From assembly GCA_044221315.1 (NCBI GenBank), contig JBGAPK010000014.1, positions 26,250 through 90,249 on the forward strand: a stretch of DNA of 64,000 bases, given 5' to 3'. The DNA comes from JAFEBO01 sp044221315 (GTDB taxonomy: Bacteria; Planctomycetota; Phycisphaerae; Phycisphaerales; UBA1924). How positions within the stretch are numbered: the first letter of the stretch is position 1; each line of letters opens with the position of its first letter. The notes under the pieces are model-generated. The model did not search any database. It saw nothing but the letters and a program-made list of their open reading frames with translations, and was not told where the DNA came from. Positions 1-9,098 of the stretch are shown in pieces. The position numbers and the translations under genes were made by a program.

Positions 1-57
1 GCGGATCAGTTCGATGACGGTTCCGTCGGATTCGCACTGGTATTCGTAGAGGGGCAT
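1..57 (-). CDS. FmdB-family zinc-ribbon protein, N-terminal fragment
   Basis: The minus strand from position 57 to the window edge encodes 19 residues beginning MPLYEYQCESDG. This is the characteristic start of the FmdB/CxxC_CxxC_SSSS family of small zinc-ribbon proteins, which usually open MPxYEYxC and are about 70-110 residues long. A GAGG Shine-Dalgarno-like stretch lies about 10 bases upstream of the ATG. The gene is cut by the window edge, so the remaining zinc ligands cannot be seen. It is divergent from the kinase gene that starts at 120. FmdB was named as a regulator of formamidase expression, but for most members the function is unknown. The family call is an inference from the short N-terminal match. 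Confidence 0.6.
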   Translation of the reverse strand, partial: MPLYEYQCESDGTVIELIR

Positions 58-119
58 GGTGTGGTCCTCGGCTATCCACTACATTCTTGCGCTGGTATTG
101 TCTCGTGAGGAACCGACCC

Positions 120-3100
120 ATGCCCAAGTGCCCATCCTGCTCGCTTGATGTCCCTGCCGCGGCGAAGTTCTGTCCATCGTGCGGGGGGGCGATGTCCATA
201 GGCCCGTCGCCGACCGAGCAGTCGTTCGGAGACGCGCAGGACATGATGCAGACGGCGGTTTCGCTGCCGCCGGTTTCGCCCGCGACGCAGCCCCGGCCGG
301 CGGATCTCTCAACGCCAACGCGGCCGGCGACCCTCCCTCCCACGGTCTCCGGATCGGGCATGGCGGGGGTGGGATCGTCTCCTTCGATCTTGCCTTCGGC
401 CGTCTCACGCCCGGTGAGTGTTCCTCCGATGCGTGGGGCGATCCCGCCGCGCGACGAGAAGCTGGAAGCGACGATCCCGAGCCCGAGCAACAAATCGGGG
501 CCGCCCGGGTCGGGGACGCCGGCGGCGCCCGAATCGGCGGTGGCGATGCCGGCGTATGAGCCGCCGCGCGGGACCGGGGGTTCGGTTCGAGCAACTTCGG
601 GAACTTCGATTTTCGCGGGCGCGGAACTGGGGAGGTTCGTGCCCGGAACTGTCTTCGGGCAGCGCTACCGGATCATCGGGCGCCTGGGCAAGGGCGGCAT
701 GGGCGATGTGTACCGAGCCGACGACATCAAGCTCGGCCAGCCGTGCGCGATGAAGTTCCTGCCGGAGCAGTTGGGGCAGGATCGGGCGGCGCTGATCCGG
801 CTGTTCAATGAGGTGAAGATCGCGCGGGCGGTGAGCCATCCGAACGTGTGCCGCGTGTACGACCTGGGCGATGAGGGCGGGCAGCACTTTATCTCGATGG
901 AGTACGTGGACGGCGAGGACTTGTCGAGCCTGCTCCGGCGCATCGGGCGCCTGCCGGGGGACAAGGCGCTGCAGATTTCGAGGCAGTTGGCGGCGGGGCT
1001 TGCCGCCGCGCACGAGAAGGGCGTGCTTCACCGGGATCTGAAGCCTGCGAACGTGATGATCGACGGACGCGGGCATGTGCGGATCATGGACTTTGGGCTG
1101 GCGGGGCTCGCGGAGGAACTCAAGGGCGACACCGGGCGCGCGGGCACGCCTGCGTACATGGCGCCGGAGCAGTTGGCGGGTCGCGGCGTGACGGCCAAGA
1201 GCGACGTCTACGCCATCGGGCTTTTGTTCTACGAGGTTTTTTCGGGCAGGCCCGTGTTCCGGCCCGAGTCGATGCAGGACCTGGCGCGTCTGCACAAGCA
1301 GCCGATCGCGACGATTTCGACGCTTGTTCCGGACATCGACCCGGGCGTCGAGAAGGTCATCATGAAGTGCCTGGAGCGCGACCCGGACCTGCGTCCGGCG
1401 TCGGCGCTCGCCGTGGCGAACCTGCTTGGCGGGGACGCGCTGACGGCGGCGCTCGCGGCGGGCGAGACTCCGAGCCCGGAACTGGTCGCGGCGTCGGGCT
1501 CGCGGGGCGCGCTGGCGCCGGCGATTGCGGCGGCGCTGCTTCTCTCGTGCGTGCTGGCGGTCTTTGGCGCTGCGTCGCTCAACGGCAAAGTCAAACTGTT
1601 CGCGAGCACGACGATGGATTACGCGCCGGTCACGCTGGCGGACAAGGCTCGCGACGCCCTCAAGCAGCTCGGTCACAATTACCGGGGTGTGGACAGCGCG
1701 TACGGTTTGGAAGAGGTGCGGCCGGAGACGCCCGAGGGGCAATCGCCGGTCGCTCCCAAGATGCGATTCTGGTACCGCGAGAGCGATCATCCCTATCCGG
1801 CGGGTCCGGGCGGGCAGGTCACGCGACTGAATCCGCCCCCGGCGGCCACAGGTGAACGCAGCGTCCTCATGGACCTCAAGGGCAAGGTGATCGAGGCGAG
1901 CGCGCCCGTCGCGGCCGGATCGACTGTTTCCGCGACAGCGCAATTCTCCGACGCCGACCTTCGTCGCATCGTCGAATTGACCGACGCGACGAGGCTCGAA
2001 CCGATGGAATCGGCCGATTTCGTGCCGGCGTCCTTTTCGACGGCTCGCCACTCCTACAAGAGCGTGCGCTCGGGTGCACGCGGTGCCGCGCCGTCGCCTG
2101 TGCGTGTCGATATCGCAAACGTCGGAAATTTGGTGACGTATCTTTCGGTGCACGATGGCCTTGGGCCGGTTGTGCACACGGCAGAGTCCAAGCCGAGCGC
2201 GGCGGCGGCGGGGTCGACGTGGGTGATCGCGGCGTCGCTCGGGCTCCTCTTCCTTGGGCTGCATGCCATCCCGATCTGGATGGCCGTCTACAGCCTTCGG
2301 CAGGGAAAAGCGGACCGCAAGGGCGCCGGCCGCTTGGCCGTGGCCACGTTCGCATTCTCATCGCTTGCCTTTCTGTGCCGGGCACATTTCTCGCAGGAGC
2401 AGGGATCGCTTGTGGACACCGTGAAGGATGCGCTCTCGTGGTCGGCGTACCTCGGCGTGATGGTCTGGCTGCTGTACGTTGGTCTCGAACCGATCATCCG
2501 CAAGCGCTGGCCGCAGAGTTTGGTGAGCTGGAGCCGGTTGCTGGCGGGCTCGTGGAAAGACCCGCGGGTCGGGCGAGATGTCGTCATCGGCTGCCTGGCG
2601 GGAACAGCGTGGATTCTGGCCGTGCAGGGCGTTGCGCTGTGGCTCAACCGCGGGGTTCCACCTCCGGGGGCAGCGCTCGGAATCAACGAACTCACGCTGA
2701 TGGGCCCGCTTCCGGCGCTGTCCGTGCTCTTTTCGTCGGTGATCGGCGCGATCCTGTTCACGCTCTCGCTCACGTTCTTGTGCACGCTGCCGAGGTTTGT
2801 GCTGGGCAACCACATCGCGGCAAGCGCCGCGGTCTTCGCGCTGCTCGCGGTCTTCTTCGCGTGGGTGATGATGGCGCAGACGGGCGCCGCCGGTTCGCCG
2901 GTGGTCGCCGTCGCGGGCTTTGTGGGCGGTGCTGTTGCCGGCCTCATCCTGACGCGCCTGGGGCTGCTCACGCTGCTCATCGCATTCTTCGTCGCAGGAT
3001 TGCTCTGGGATTTCCCGGTCTCGCTCGGGGGCGGATGGACGATGGCGAGTTCGCTGGCGGCGATCGGCGTGGTGCTGGCGCTGGCGGGGTTCGGCGCGTT

Positions 3101-3143
3101 CGCGAGCCTGGGGCTGGGGATGGGGCAGGCGCGGAGGGTGTGA
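120..3143 (+). CDS. Membrane-anchored Ser/Thr protein kinase with N-terminal zinc ribbon and C-terminal polytopic domain
   Basis: About 1007 residues. The N-terminus carries a CxxC...CxxC zinc ribbon (CPSC, CPSC), followed by a Pro/Ser-rich linker to about residue 180. The kinase domain spans about 183-445, with the Gly-rich loop GKGGMG, the AMKF lysine, HRDLKPAN (catalytic Asp near 306), DFG near 324 and GTPAYMAPEQ, so it looks catalytically competent. One membrane segment follows at about 467-485, then a probable extracytoplasmic region (about 490-690), then roughly seven hydrophobic segments. The ATG at 120 follows a GAGG; an upstream in-frame TTG at 87 is less likely because the zinc ribbon starts right after the ATG. 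The paralogue at 22063-24900 has the same architecture and the same LEPxxRxxWPxxL motif in the membrane domain. Substrate and signal are unknown. Confidence 0.88.
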   Translation: MPKCPSCSLDVPAAAKFCPSCGGAMSIGPSPTEQSFGDAQDMMQTAVSLPPVSPATQPRPADLSTPTRPATLPPTVSGSGMAGVGSSPSILPSAVSRPVSVPPMRGAIPPRDEKLEATIPSPSNKSGPPGSGTPAAPESAVAMPAYEPPRGTGGSVRATSGTSIFAGAELGRFVPGTVFGQRYRIIGRLGKGGMGDVYRADDIKLGQPCAMKFLPEQLGQDRAALIRLFNEVKIARAVSHPNVCRVYDLGDEGGQHFISMEYVDGEDLSSLLRRIGRLPGDKALQISRQLAAGLAAAHEKGVLHRDLKPANVMIDGRGHVRIMDFGLAGLAEELKGDTGRAGTPAYMAPEQLAGRGVTAKSDVYAIGLLFYEVFSGRPVFRPESMQDLARLHKQPIATISTLVPDIDPGVEKVIMKCLERDPDLRPASALAVANLLGGDALTAALAAGETPSPELVAASGSRGALAPAIAAALLLSCVLAVFGAASLNGKVKLFASTTMDYAPVTLADKARDALKQLGHNYRGVDSAYGLEEVRPETPEGQSPVAPKMRFWYRESDHPYPAGPGGQVTRLNPPPAATGERSVLMDLKGKVIEASAPVAAGSTVSATAQFSDADLRRIVELTDATRLEPMESADFVPASFSTARHSYKSVRSGARGAAPSPVRVDIANVGNLVTYLSVHDGLGPVVHTAESKPSAAAAGSTWVIAASLGLLFLGLHAIPIWMAVYSLRQGKADRKGAGRLAVATFAFSSLAFLCRAHFSQEQGSLVDTVKDALSWSAYLGVMVWLLYVGLEPIIRKRWPQSLVSWSRLLAGSWKDPRVGRDVVIGCLAGTAWILAVQGVALWLNRGVPPPGAALGINELTLMGPLPALSVLFSSVIGAILFTLSLTFLCTLPRFVLGNHIAASAAVFALLAVFFAWVMMAQTGAAGSPVVAVAGFVGGAVAGLILTRLGLLTLLIAFFVAGLLWDFPVSLGGGWTMASSLAAIGVVLALAGFGAFASLGLGMGQARRV

Positions 3144-3297
3144 CGGGCTTGTAAATTCGGGTGTTCTCGGGCGTGCGACTGCTTCGCGGTGGATAGGGCG
3201 TGGGTCGGAATGCCGCACGCCTCTGCTTTCGCACAAATCACGAATTGGTGAGTCGACCGGAAGAAGAATCCGGCTAGACTGCGAATCGAGACTCGCC

Positions 3298-6063
3298 ATG
3301 AACAGAGTGTTTGCCGCTCAAGTTGTGCTGGCGTGCGGAATAACATTGGCGCTCCTGCTCGGCGCTGTTGCGCGGGGAGCGCAGGCGTGCCCAGCTCAAT
3401 GGCTGCCGGGCCAGGGCGTGCCGGGCGTTGATGGTACCGTGAACGCCATCGCGGTTTTGCCGGACGGAGATGTGATCGCGGGCGGGTTCTTCACCATCGC
3501 CGGTACCGCCTCGGTTCAGAACATCGCACGCTACAACCCCGCGACCGGGCTTTGGTCGGCGCTCGGATCGGGAATCGGTTCGGATTTCTATTACCACCCC
3601 TCGGTGTTGAGCCTCGCGGTATTGCCCGGGGGAGATGTCATCGTGGGCGGGTTCTTCAACCTGGCAGGCGGCCTCTCGGCGAACAACATCGCCCGCTACA
3701 ACCCCACAACGGGCGTGTGGTCCGCGCTCGGCTCGGGCACCGATCACAGCGTGTTTTCGCTCGCGGTGCTTCCGAATGGAGACTTGGTTGCGGGGGGAGC
3801 GTTTCCCCATGCCGGCGGCACGCTGGTGAGGTCGATCGCGCGATTCAGCTTCACGTCCAACGTGTGGGCCGCGCTCGGATCGGGCGTGGATTTCAACGTG
3901 TACGCTCTCGCAGTGCTCGCGGACGGGAGCATGGTGGCGGGCGGCGATTTCTCCAATGCGGGGGGAGTCGCGGCAAGCAGCATCGCTCGCTACGACTCCG
4001 GCAGCCGCAAATGGTCCGCAATGGGCGATGGGACGAACAACCAGGTCTCGGCGTTGTCGGTGCTGCCGAACGGCGATCTGGTTGTGGGTGGAAGGTTCTC
4101 ATCGGCGGGTGGACTGCCCGCGAACCGCATCGCTCGCTACCGCGCGAGCACCGCGGAGTGGGCGGCACTTGATTCGGGCACCGGCGGAGATGTTGCCGCA
4201 TTAGCCGCGCTCCCGACCGGAGAAGTAATTGTGTGCGGCTCTTTCGACTCGGCCGGAGGAAAGCCGGCGAACAACATCGCCCGCTACAACCCTGCGACGG
4301 GCCTCTGGTCCGGCCTGGATGCGGGAACGGGGCGAATCGGGAGTTCGCTCGCTCTTCTGCCGGACGGGAGCATCCTGGCGGGCGGCCAATTCGGTACCGC
4401 GGGCGGAAAGGCCGCATTCGGAATCGCCCGGTTTTTTTCTGATCGCGAGGTCTGGTCGGCACTTGCTTCGGGCTTCGATGGTCCGGTGAATGCCATCGTA
4501 ATCCTCCCCGACGGCGACATGGTCGTTGGTGGGGCGTTCACGACGACGGGAGAAGTTGCCGCGAAAAACGTCGCCCGGCGCAACCGAATGACCGGGGCGT
4601 GGACCGCGTTGGGATCCGGAGTGAACGGCGCTGTCGCGGCTCTTGCCGTGCAGCCAGGCGGGGACTTGATAGTCGGAGGCACGTTTGCCACGGCCGGAGA
4701 GGAACAGGCCAACAACATCGCCCGCTACAGACCGAGCAACCATGCATGGTCCGCCCTGGGTTCAGGGACTGACGGCGGCGTTTCTGCGCTCGCCGTTTTT
4801 CCGAACGGCGACTTGTACGTCGGTGGAGGATTCAAGCTGGCGGGCGGGGTGAAGGCCGACAACATCGCTCGAGTCGACGCGGATTCGGGCGGCTGGTCAG
4901 CTCTGGGCTCGGGGACGAATTCGAATGTGATGGCGCTCGCCGTGCTCCCGGACCAGAGCATCGTCGCCGGAGGGTATTTCACCGTCGCGGGCGGCGCCTC
5001 GATGGCTCACATTGCGAGGTATTCTCCGAACACTGATGCTTGGTCGTCTCTTGGCGCCGGCACAACAAGCGCCGTTCTCGCCCTCGCAACGATGGCGAAT
5101 GGAGACTTGATTGCCGGTGGTTATTTCCATCGGGCCGGAGACGTGGACGCGACCTGCATCGCCCGGTTCCAAACCGGAACCGCAAGCTGGTCGCCGCTGA
5201 ATTCGCTGGCTGTAACAGGCAACGGTGCACCGGTGGTTTTCTCGCTCGCGGTGCTCCCCGGTGGCGCCATCATCGCGGGCGGGGATTTCATTTTCAGAAC
5301 GGCCGGAGCCGACGCGAACAACATTGCCCGGTTTCACCCCGTCACGGGAGACTGCTTTGCGTTCGGATCAGGGATGTCCGGCGCACGCAACCACCGGGTC
5401 CTTGCTCTCGCGGCGCTTGCGGATGGAGGGATCGCCGACGTCGTTGCCGGTGGCAGTTTCACCGTCGCCGGCGGGATCGCCTCCGCGTCTATCGCGCAGT
5501 ACTCCCTGGACCCTTCGGCTGCGACGATTACCGCCCAACCGCGGCCGGCGATCGGCTGTTCGTCCGGCCCCATTTCCTTTTCACTGATCGCTAGCGGCAC
5601 CACACCCATTCGCTTCCAATGGCAATGGGAACAGACGGGCACCCCGGGTAGCTGGTCTGACGTCGAAGAGGGCGGAAACGTGGATTCCGGGGGGGCGCCC
5701 AGATTCATAGCGACCGGCGTACACACGCCGACGGTACGAGTTGCCGGAGATGCTCCGCCATTCGGCACCCTTGAGGTCATCGCGGCCGTTCGGTGCGTTG
5801 TTTCAAATTCATGCGGGGGCACGACAAGCGATTCTGCGGTTCTCACGATCGCCGGGCCGGATTGCTGTCCGTCAGACCTGGATTTCGACGGCCTGGTGAA
5901 TGACGGTGACTTTCAGATATTTTCGCTTGCGTACGACCTGCTTGACTGTGCAGATTGGGAGATGCCGTCGGGCTGTCCAGCCGATCTCACCGGCGATGGC
6001 CTCGTGGACGACGCAGATTTCGTCGTTTTCCTCCGGTCGTACCTCGAGAACATCTGCAACTAG
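3298..6063 (+). CDS. Secreted beta-propeller-type repeat protein with Ig-like region and C-terminal dockerin-like EF-hands
   Basis: 921 residues. A signal peptide covers about residues 1-30 (hydrophobic core, cleavage near ARGAQA). Fourteen repeats of about 50 residues follow, each built on the pattern LAVLPxGDxxxGGxFxxAGG, NIARYxPxTxxW and SALGSGT. This resembles delta-60/Kelch-like repeats that fold as beta-propellers. After about residue 735 comes an Ig-like region with FQWQWEQTG, then two Asp-rich EF-hand-like segments (DLDFDGLVNDGDF and DLTGDGLVDDADF). Such short dockerin-like C-termini are frequent on planctomycete secreted proteins and may bind calcium or act in surface attachment. A TAGACT -10-like hexamer lies at 3273-3278. 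No enzymatic motif was recognised; an adhesion or ligand-binding role is only a guess. Confidence 0.85.
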   Translation: MNRVFAAQVVLACGITLALLLGAVARGAQACPAQWLPGQGVPGVDGTVNAIAVLPDGDVIAGGFFTIAGTASVQNIARYNPATGLWSALGSGIGSDFYYHPSVLSLAVLPGGDVIVGGFFNLAGGLSANNIARYNPTTGVWSALGSGTDHSVFSLAVLPNGDLVAGGAFPHAGGTLVRSIARFSFTSNVWAALGSGVDFNVYALAVLADGSMVAGGDFSNAGGVAASSIARYDSGSRKWSAMGDGTNNQVSALSVLPNGDLVVGGRFSSAGGLPANRIARYRASTAEWAALDSGTGGDVAALAALPTGEVIVCGSFDSAGGKPANNIARYNPATGLWSGLDAGTGRIGSSLALLPDGSILAGGQFGTAGGKAAFGIARFFSDREVWSALASGFDGPVNAIVILPDGDMVVGGAFTTTGEVAAKNVARRNRMTGAWTALGSGVNGAVAALAVQPGGDLIVGGTFATAGEEQANNIARYRPSNHAWSALGSGTDGGVSALAVFPNGDLYVGGGFKLAGGVKADNIARVDADSGGWSALGSGTNSNVMALAVLPDQSIVAGGYFTVAGGASMAHIARYSPNTDAWSSLGAGTTSAVLALATMANGDLIAGGYFHRAGDVDATCIARFQTGTASWSPLNSLAVTGNGAPVVFSLAVLPGGAIIAGGDFIFRTAGADANNIARFHPVTGDCFAFGSGMSGARNHRVLALAALADGGIADVVAGGSFTVAGGIASASIAQYSLDPSAATITAQPRPAIGCSSGPISFSLIASGTTPIRFQWQWEQTGTPGSWSDVEEGGNVDSGGAPRFIATGVHTPTVRVAGDAPPFGTLEVIAAVRCVVSNSCGGTTSDSAVLTIAGPDCCPSDLDFDGLVNDGDFQIFSLAYDLLDCADWEMPSGCPADLTGDGLVDDADFVVFLRSYLENICN

Positions 6064-6101
6064 CCTCGCCCCATCAGCATGACGCGGCCACGGGCAGGCT
6101 T

Positions 6102-6791
6102 TCAGAACGCAAACACCGTATCCAGCAATTGCGGTATCCAGCCCTTCTTCGCCGAGTTGCGGACGTCGCCTTCGTTTTTCACGCTGACGATCATGTCGGC
6201 CAACTGGCTCGAGAGAACGGTGTTGCTGGTGGTGACATCCTCGGTGCGGACGTTGCCGGTCAGGACGACGGTTGTCACCTCGGCGTCGCGGGTGACGGTC
6301 TTCTTGGCCTCGAGGACCAGCACGCCGTTGGGCTTGACGTCGATGATGGTCGCGGTGATCTTGGCGCTCAGTTTGTCGGCGCGGTCGTAGTTGCCCTTGC
6401 CCTCCCACTTGGGGTTGGCGTTGAGTTCGACCTGGGCGATCGGGTTGCGGGGCGAGTTCTCGAGGCGCAGGCCGTAGAGCTCGGGGAGCGCCGGGAAGTG
6501 ATTCAGGGACGCGTTGAAGTTGAGCTTCTTCTCGCTCTTGGCATCGGTGTCGGACGTGCTGGTGGTTTGCTCGTCGATCAGGATGGTGACGAGGTCGTTC
6601 TTCTTGAAGCTCTTTGGCTTGGGGGCGGAAACGTAGAAGAGGCTGGCCTCCTTCAGGGGCATCTGGGCCTGTTCCTTGGCCGCTTCGGAATTCGCGCCGG
6701 CGTCGGCGGCTGGTTGCTCGTCGCGCAGGAGGCTCTGCGCGCCGGCGAGGGCGGGAAAAGAGGCGACGATGATCAGAGGAAGAGTTCGCAT
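6102..6791 (-). CDS. flgH: Flagellar L-ring protein FlgH
   Basis: 229 residues. FlgH forms the outer-membrane L ring around the flagellar rod. Family features are NDLVTILIDEQT near the N-terminus, a region resembling the conserved FlgH stretch that alternates small and charged residues (SLNHFPALPELYG, KWEGKG), and a C-terminus with VVLTGNVRTEDVTTSN and DMIVSVKNEGDV. The start ATG at 6791 gives a normal signal peptide (MRTLPLIIVASFPALAGA); an in-frame ATG at 6830 would overlap flgA and delay the signal sequence. Enterobacterial FlgH is a lipoprotein, but here no lipobox cysteine follows the signal peptide. It is the last gene of the flgF-flgG-flgA-flgH unit, 28 bp after flgA. Confidence 0.88.
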   Translation of the reverse strand: MRTLPLIIVASFPALAGAQSLLRDEQPAADAGANSEAAKEQAQMPLKEASLFYVSAPKPKSFKKNDLVTILIDEQTTSTSDTDAKSEKKLNFNASLNHFPALPELYGLRLENSPRNPIAQVELNANPKWEGKGNYDRADKLSAKITATIIDVKPNGVLVLEAKKTVTRDAEVTTVVLTGNVRTEDVTTSNTVLSSQLADMIVSVKNEGDVRNSAKKGWIPQLLDTVFAF

Positions 6792-6819
6792 GAGAGGGCT
6801 CGCGGTTTTCGGTAGAGAC

Positions 6820-8139
6820 TCACGGGACATCGAGCGGCGTGAACTTCATCTTCTTGAGGGGCTTCTTGGGGTCCTGCGTGCGGGCATCGACGACGAACGT
6901 GCCGTCGGGACGGGTCGTGACTTTTTCGACGCTGATGGCGCCCACCGTGGCCTTGGTTGTCGCCGTGGACGATGGCTGCGGCTTGGAAGACTGGGGAACG
7001 TCGGCCGGCGCGGGCTGGGGTGGGTGCTGGAGGGCCGGCTGGGGCGCCGGTTCGTTGGCGAAGACCTGGTCTTCCGGCTGAGCGGCGTTGATGACCGCCT
7101 GCCCCGCCGCGACGACTCGGGCGGAGACCTTGCTCTTGGGATTGCGCAGGGGCGCGAAGTCGATCGTCTCGCCCTCGCGGGCGGCGGAGAGGGCGCGGGC
7201 GCGGGTGTTCATCACGACCGAGCCGGCAAGGCAGGCGACGTTGACGATGTCACCACGCTTGACGAGCAGGGCGGGCTCGACATCGCCCTCGACAAAGAGC
7301 TGGCCGACCTGCATCCGGTTCTTGACGACAAACCCCACGACGGATGATTCGGGGATGAGCCGCTCACCCGGGGCGGTCCAACGGCACTCGGCGATGATCA
7401 CGTCGCGCGACACAACATCGCCCCGATGAAGCGCCCGGCTCGCGGCCACCACATTCAATTTCTGCTCAACCTGCACTTTGGCCGTGCCCGCCGCGATGAC
7501 TTTTTCGCCCTCGAACACGCGGACCATGACGGGGACGAGCGCGCCCAGGCCGGTCGGCTGAATATCGAGGATGCGGCCGGTGCCGGGGGTGTCGAGCAGC
7601 TTGGCATCGGCGTCGGAGAAGGCGACGCGGACGTCGGCCGGCTCCGCCTTGAGAAAACTCGCGAGTCGCGAGGCGACGCCGGAGCGGACCGTGTCTTCCT
7701 TCAGCTCGGAGACCAGACGCCAATCCGGCCCGATGGGCTTGAGCTTTCCGGGTGCTGGAGGCGTCGGAGCCGGAGCCGGCGCGATATCGATCACCAGGGG
7801 CTTGGGCTCGGCGACGCGAAGGGTGCAGGTGTCGCCGCTGAGGGCGATCTTGCCCCAGCGGGCCTCGGGCTTGGCGGTGGAGACGGCCTGACGGACGTCA
7901 TCGATGGACAGATCGAACGTGCCCGTGGCCGAACGGCGCGCGACGGGGTCGGCGATGATGACGGCCTCGCCGAGGGACTGGGCGTCGGAGCCTTCGAGGG
8001 AGGCGATGTCCTTGAGCGTGACGGGGGCGTCGGAGGCGACGCGGACGGACGAGCGCAGAACGATCGCGTCGGCCCGCACGAATTGCGCAAGGAGGGTTGC
8101 CGCGCCGATGAGCAGGAATTTGATCGCCGAGGAGACCAT
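6820..8139 (-). CDS. flgA: Flagellar P-ring assembly chaperone FlgA
   Basis: 439 residues. FlgA is a periplasmic chaperone for P-ring (FlgI) assembly. A signal peptide occupies about residues 1-23. The C-terminal half contains an SAF-type region, with conserved RGDVVSRDVI, FVVKNRMQVGQL, VKRGDIVNV and RARALSAAREGETI. It is roughly twice the length of the E. coli protein. The extra length is an N-terminal region of about 220 residues that includes a Pro/Ala linker (IAPAPAPTPPAP) and a Pro/Ser/Thr-rich stretch after the SAF region, ending in KKPLKKMKFTPL. It starts 5 bp after flgG and lies 28 bp upstream of flgH, so it is almost certainly co-transcribed. Confidence 0.85.
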   Translation of the reverse strand: MVSSAIKFLLIGAATLLAQFVRADAIVLRSSVRVASDAPVTLKDIASLEGSDAQSLGEAVIIADPVARRSATGTFDLSIDDVRQAVSTAKPEARWGKIALSGDTCTLRVAEPKPLVIDIAPAPAPTPPAPGKLKPIGPDWRLVSELKEDTVRSGVASRLASFLKAEPADVRVAFSDADAKLLDTPGTGRILDIQPTGLGALVPVMVRVFEGEKVIAAGTAKVQVEQKLNVVAASRALHRGDVVSRDVIIAECRWTAPGERLIPESSVVGFVVKNRMQVGQLFVEGDVEPALLVKRGDIVNVACLAGSVVMNTRARALSAAREGETIDFAPLRNPKSKVSARVVAAGQAVINAAQPEDQVFANEPAPQPALQHPPQPAPADVPQSSKPQPSSTATTKATVGAISVEKVTTRPDGTFVVDARTQDPKKPLKKMKFTPLDVP

Positions 8140-8144
8140 GGCTA

Positions 8145-8948
8145 TTACCGGCGGAGCTGGGAGACTGCGCGGAGGGAGTCGTCGGCCGCACGGATGACCT
8201 GGCTGTTGAACTCAAAGGCCCGCTGGGTTCGGATGAGATCGACCATCTCGCGGGTCGGATCGACGTTGGAGTTTTCGAGGAAGCCCTGGCGGATCTCGCC
8301 TCGCTGATCGGTGCCGGGCTCGCCGGTGATGGGCGGCCCGGAGCCGGCGGTCTCGGTGTAGATGTTCTCGCCGATCTGGAGCAGGCCGCCGGCGTTGGGG
8401 AAGACGGCGAGTTGGATCTGGCCCTGCAACTGGGGCTGGGTGCTGCCGGCGATGGTGGCGTAGACGCGTCCGGCGTTATCGATCGAGATGGCGGTCGCGT
8501 TGGGGTCGATGGTGATGACGGGCTGGAGTCGCCGGCCCTGGTCGTTGGCCATGACGATCTCGCGGTCGGCGTTGAGGGCGAGGTTGCCGGCGCGGGTGTA
8601 GCCGGTCGTCCCCTGGCTGGGCTCGATGCCGACCTGGAGGAAGCCGAAGCCGTCGATCTGGACATCGAGCGGGCGACCGGTCTGGAGGGGGGCGCCCTCG
8701 GTGAAGTCGAGCTGTGTGCTGGAGACCTTGGTGCCAAGGCCGATCTGGATGCCGGTGGGCGTCTTGTCGCCGATCGCATTTTCCACGCCCGGCTGCAGTT
8801 TGTGCAGGTAGAGCAGGTCCTGGAAATTGGTGCGGCTGGCCTTGAACCCGACTGTATTCAGGTTCGCCAGGTTGTTGGCCGTCACGTCGAGTGACGTGTT
8901 GAGCGCAGACAGTGCCGACGCGGACGAATAAAGAGCGTTGATAGCCAT
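8145..8948 (-). CDS. flgG: Flagellar distal rod protein FlgG
   Basis: 267 residues, close to the usual 260 for FlgG, the distal-rod subunit. The N-terminus has the flagellar rod/hook signature (SALNTSLDVTANNLANLNTVGFK). The middle carries TPTGIQIGLGTKVSST and PLDVQIDGFGFLQV, typical of FlgG rather than FlgF. The C-terminus ends with the axial motif SNVDPTREMVDLIRTQRAFEFNSQVI. The gene follows flgF after a 150-bp gap that holds a long inverted repeat, and precedes flgA by 5 bp. It is exported by the flagellar type III apparatus and has no cleaved signal peptide. Confidence 0.95.
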   Translation of the reverse strand: MAINALYSSASALSALNTSLDVTANNLANLNTVGFKASRTNFQDLLYLHKLQPGVENAIGDKTPTGIQIGLGTKVSSTQLDFTEGAPLQTGRPLDVQIDGFGFLQVGIEPSQGTTGYTRAGNLALNADREIVMANDQGRRLQPVITIDPNATAISIDNAGRVYATIAGSTQPQLQGQIQLAVFPNAGGLLQIGENIYTETAGSGPPITGEPGTDQRGEIRQGFLENSNVDPTREMVDLIRTQRAFEFNSQVIRAADDSLRAVSQLRR

Positions 8949-8989
8949 AGCGGAAGTGGGTTACGCGAACGGCGTGCCGCCGCGGCAGA

Positions 8990-9094
8990 AAGGTGTCGAG
9001 GTGTCGAGGTTTCGAGGTGTCAAGGGAAGACGGCGACCTGGGCGTCGAATGGCTTTCCCTCGACACCTCGTCACCTGGACACCTCGACACCTTG
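8990..9094. repeat. Long imperfect inverted repeat between flgF and flgG
   Basis: Two arms of about 38 bases (8990-9026 and 9056-9093) are reverse complements with only about four mismatches, separated by roughly 28 bases. Each arm is itself built from the repeated word GGTGTCGA. On the flgF-flgG transcript this would form a very stable stem-loop in the intercistronic space. It fills most of the 150-bp gap. It could affect mRNA stability or differential expression of the two rod genes, but only the structure is visible here. Confidence 0.85.
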
Positions 9095-9098
9095 CTTT

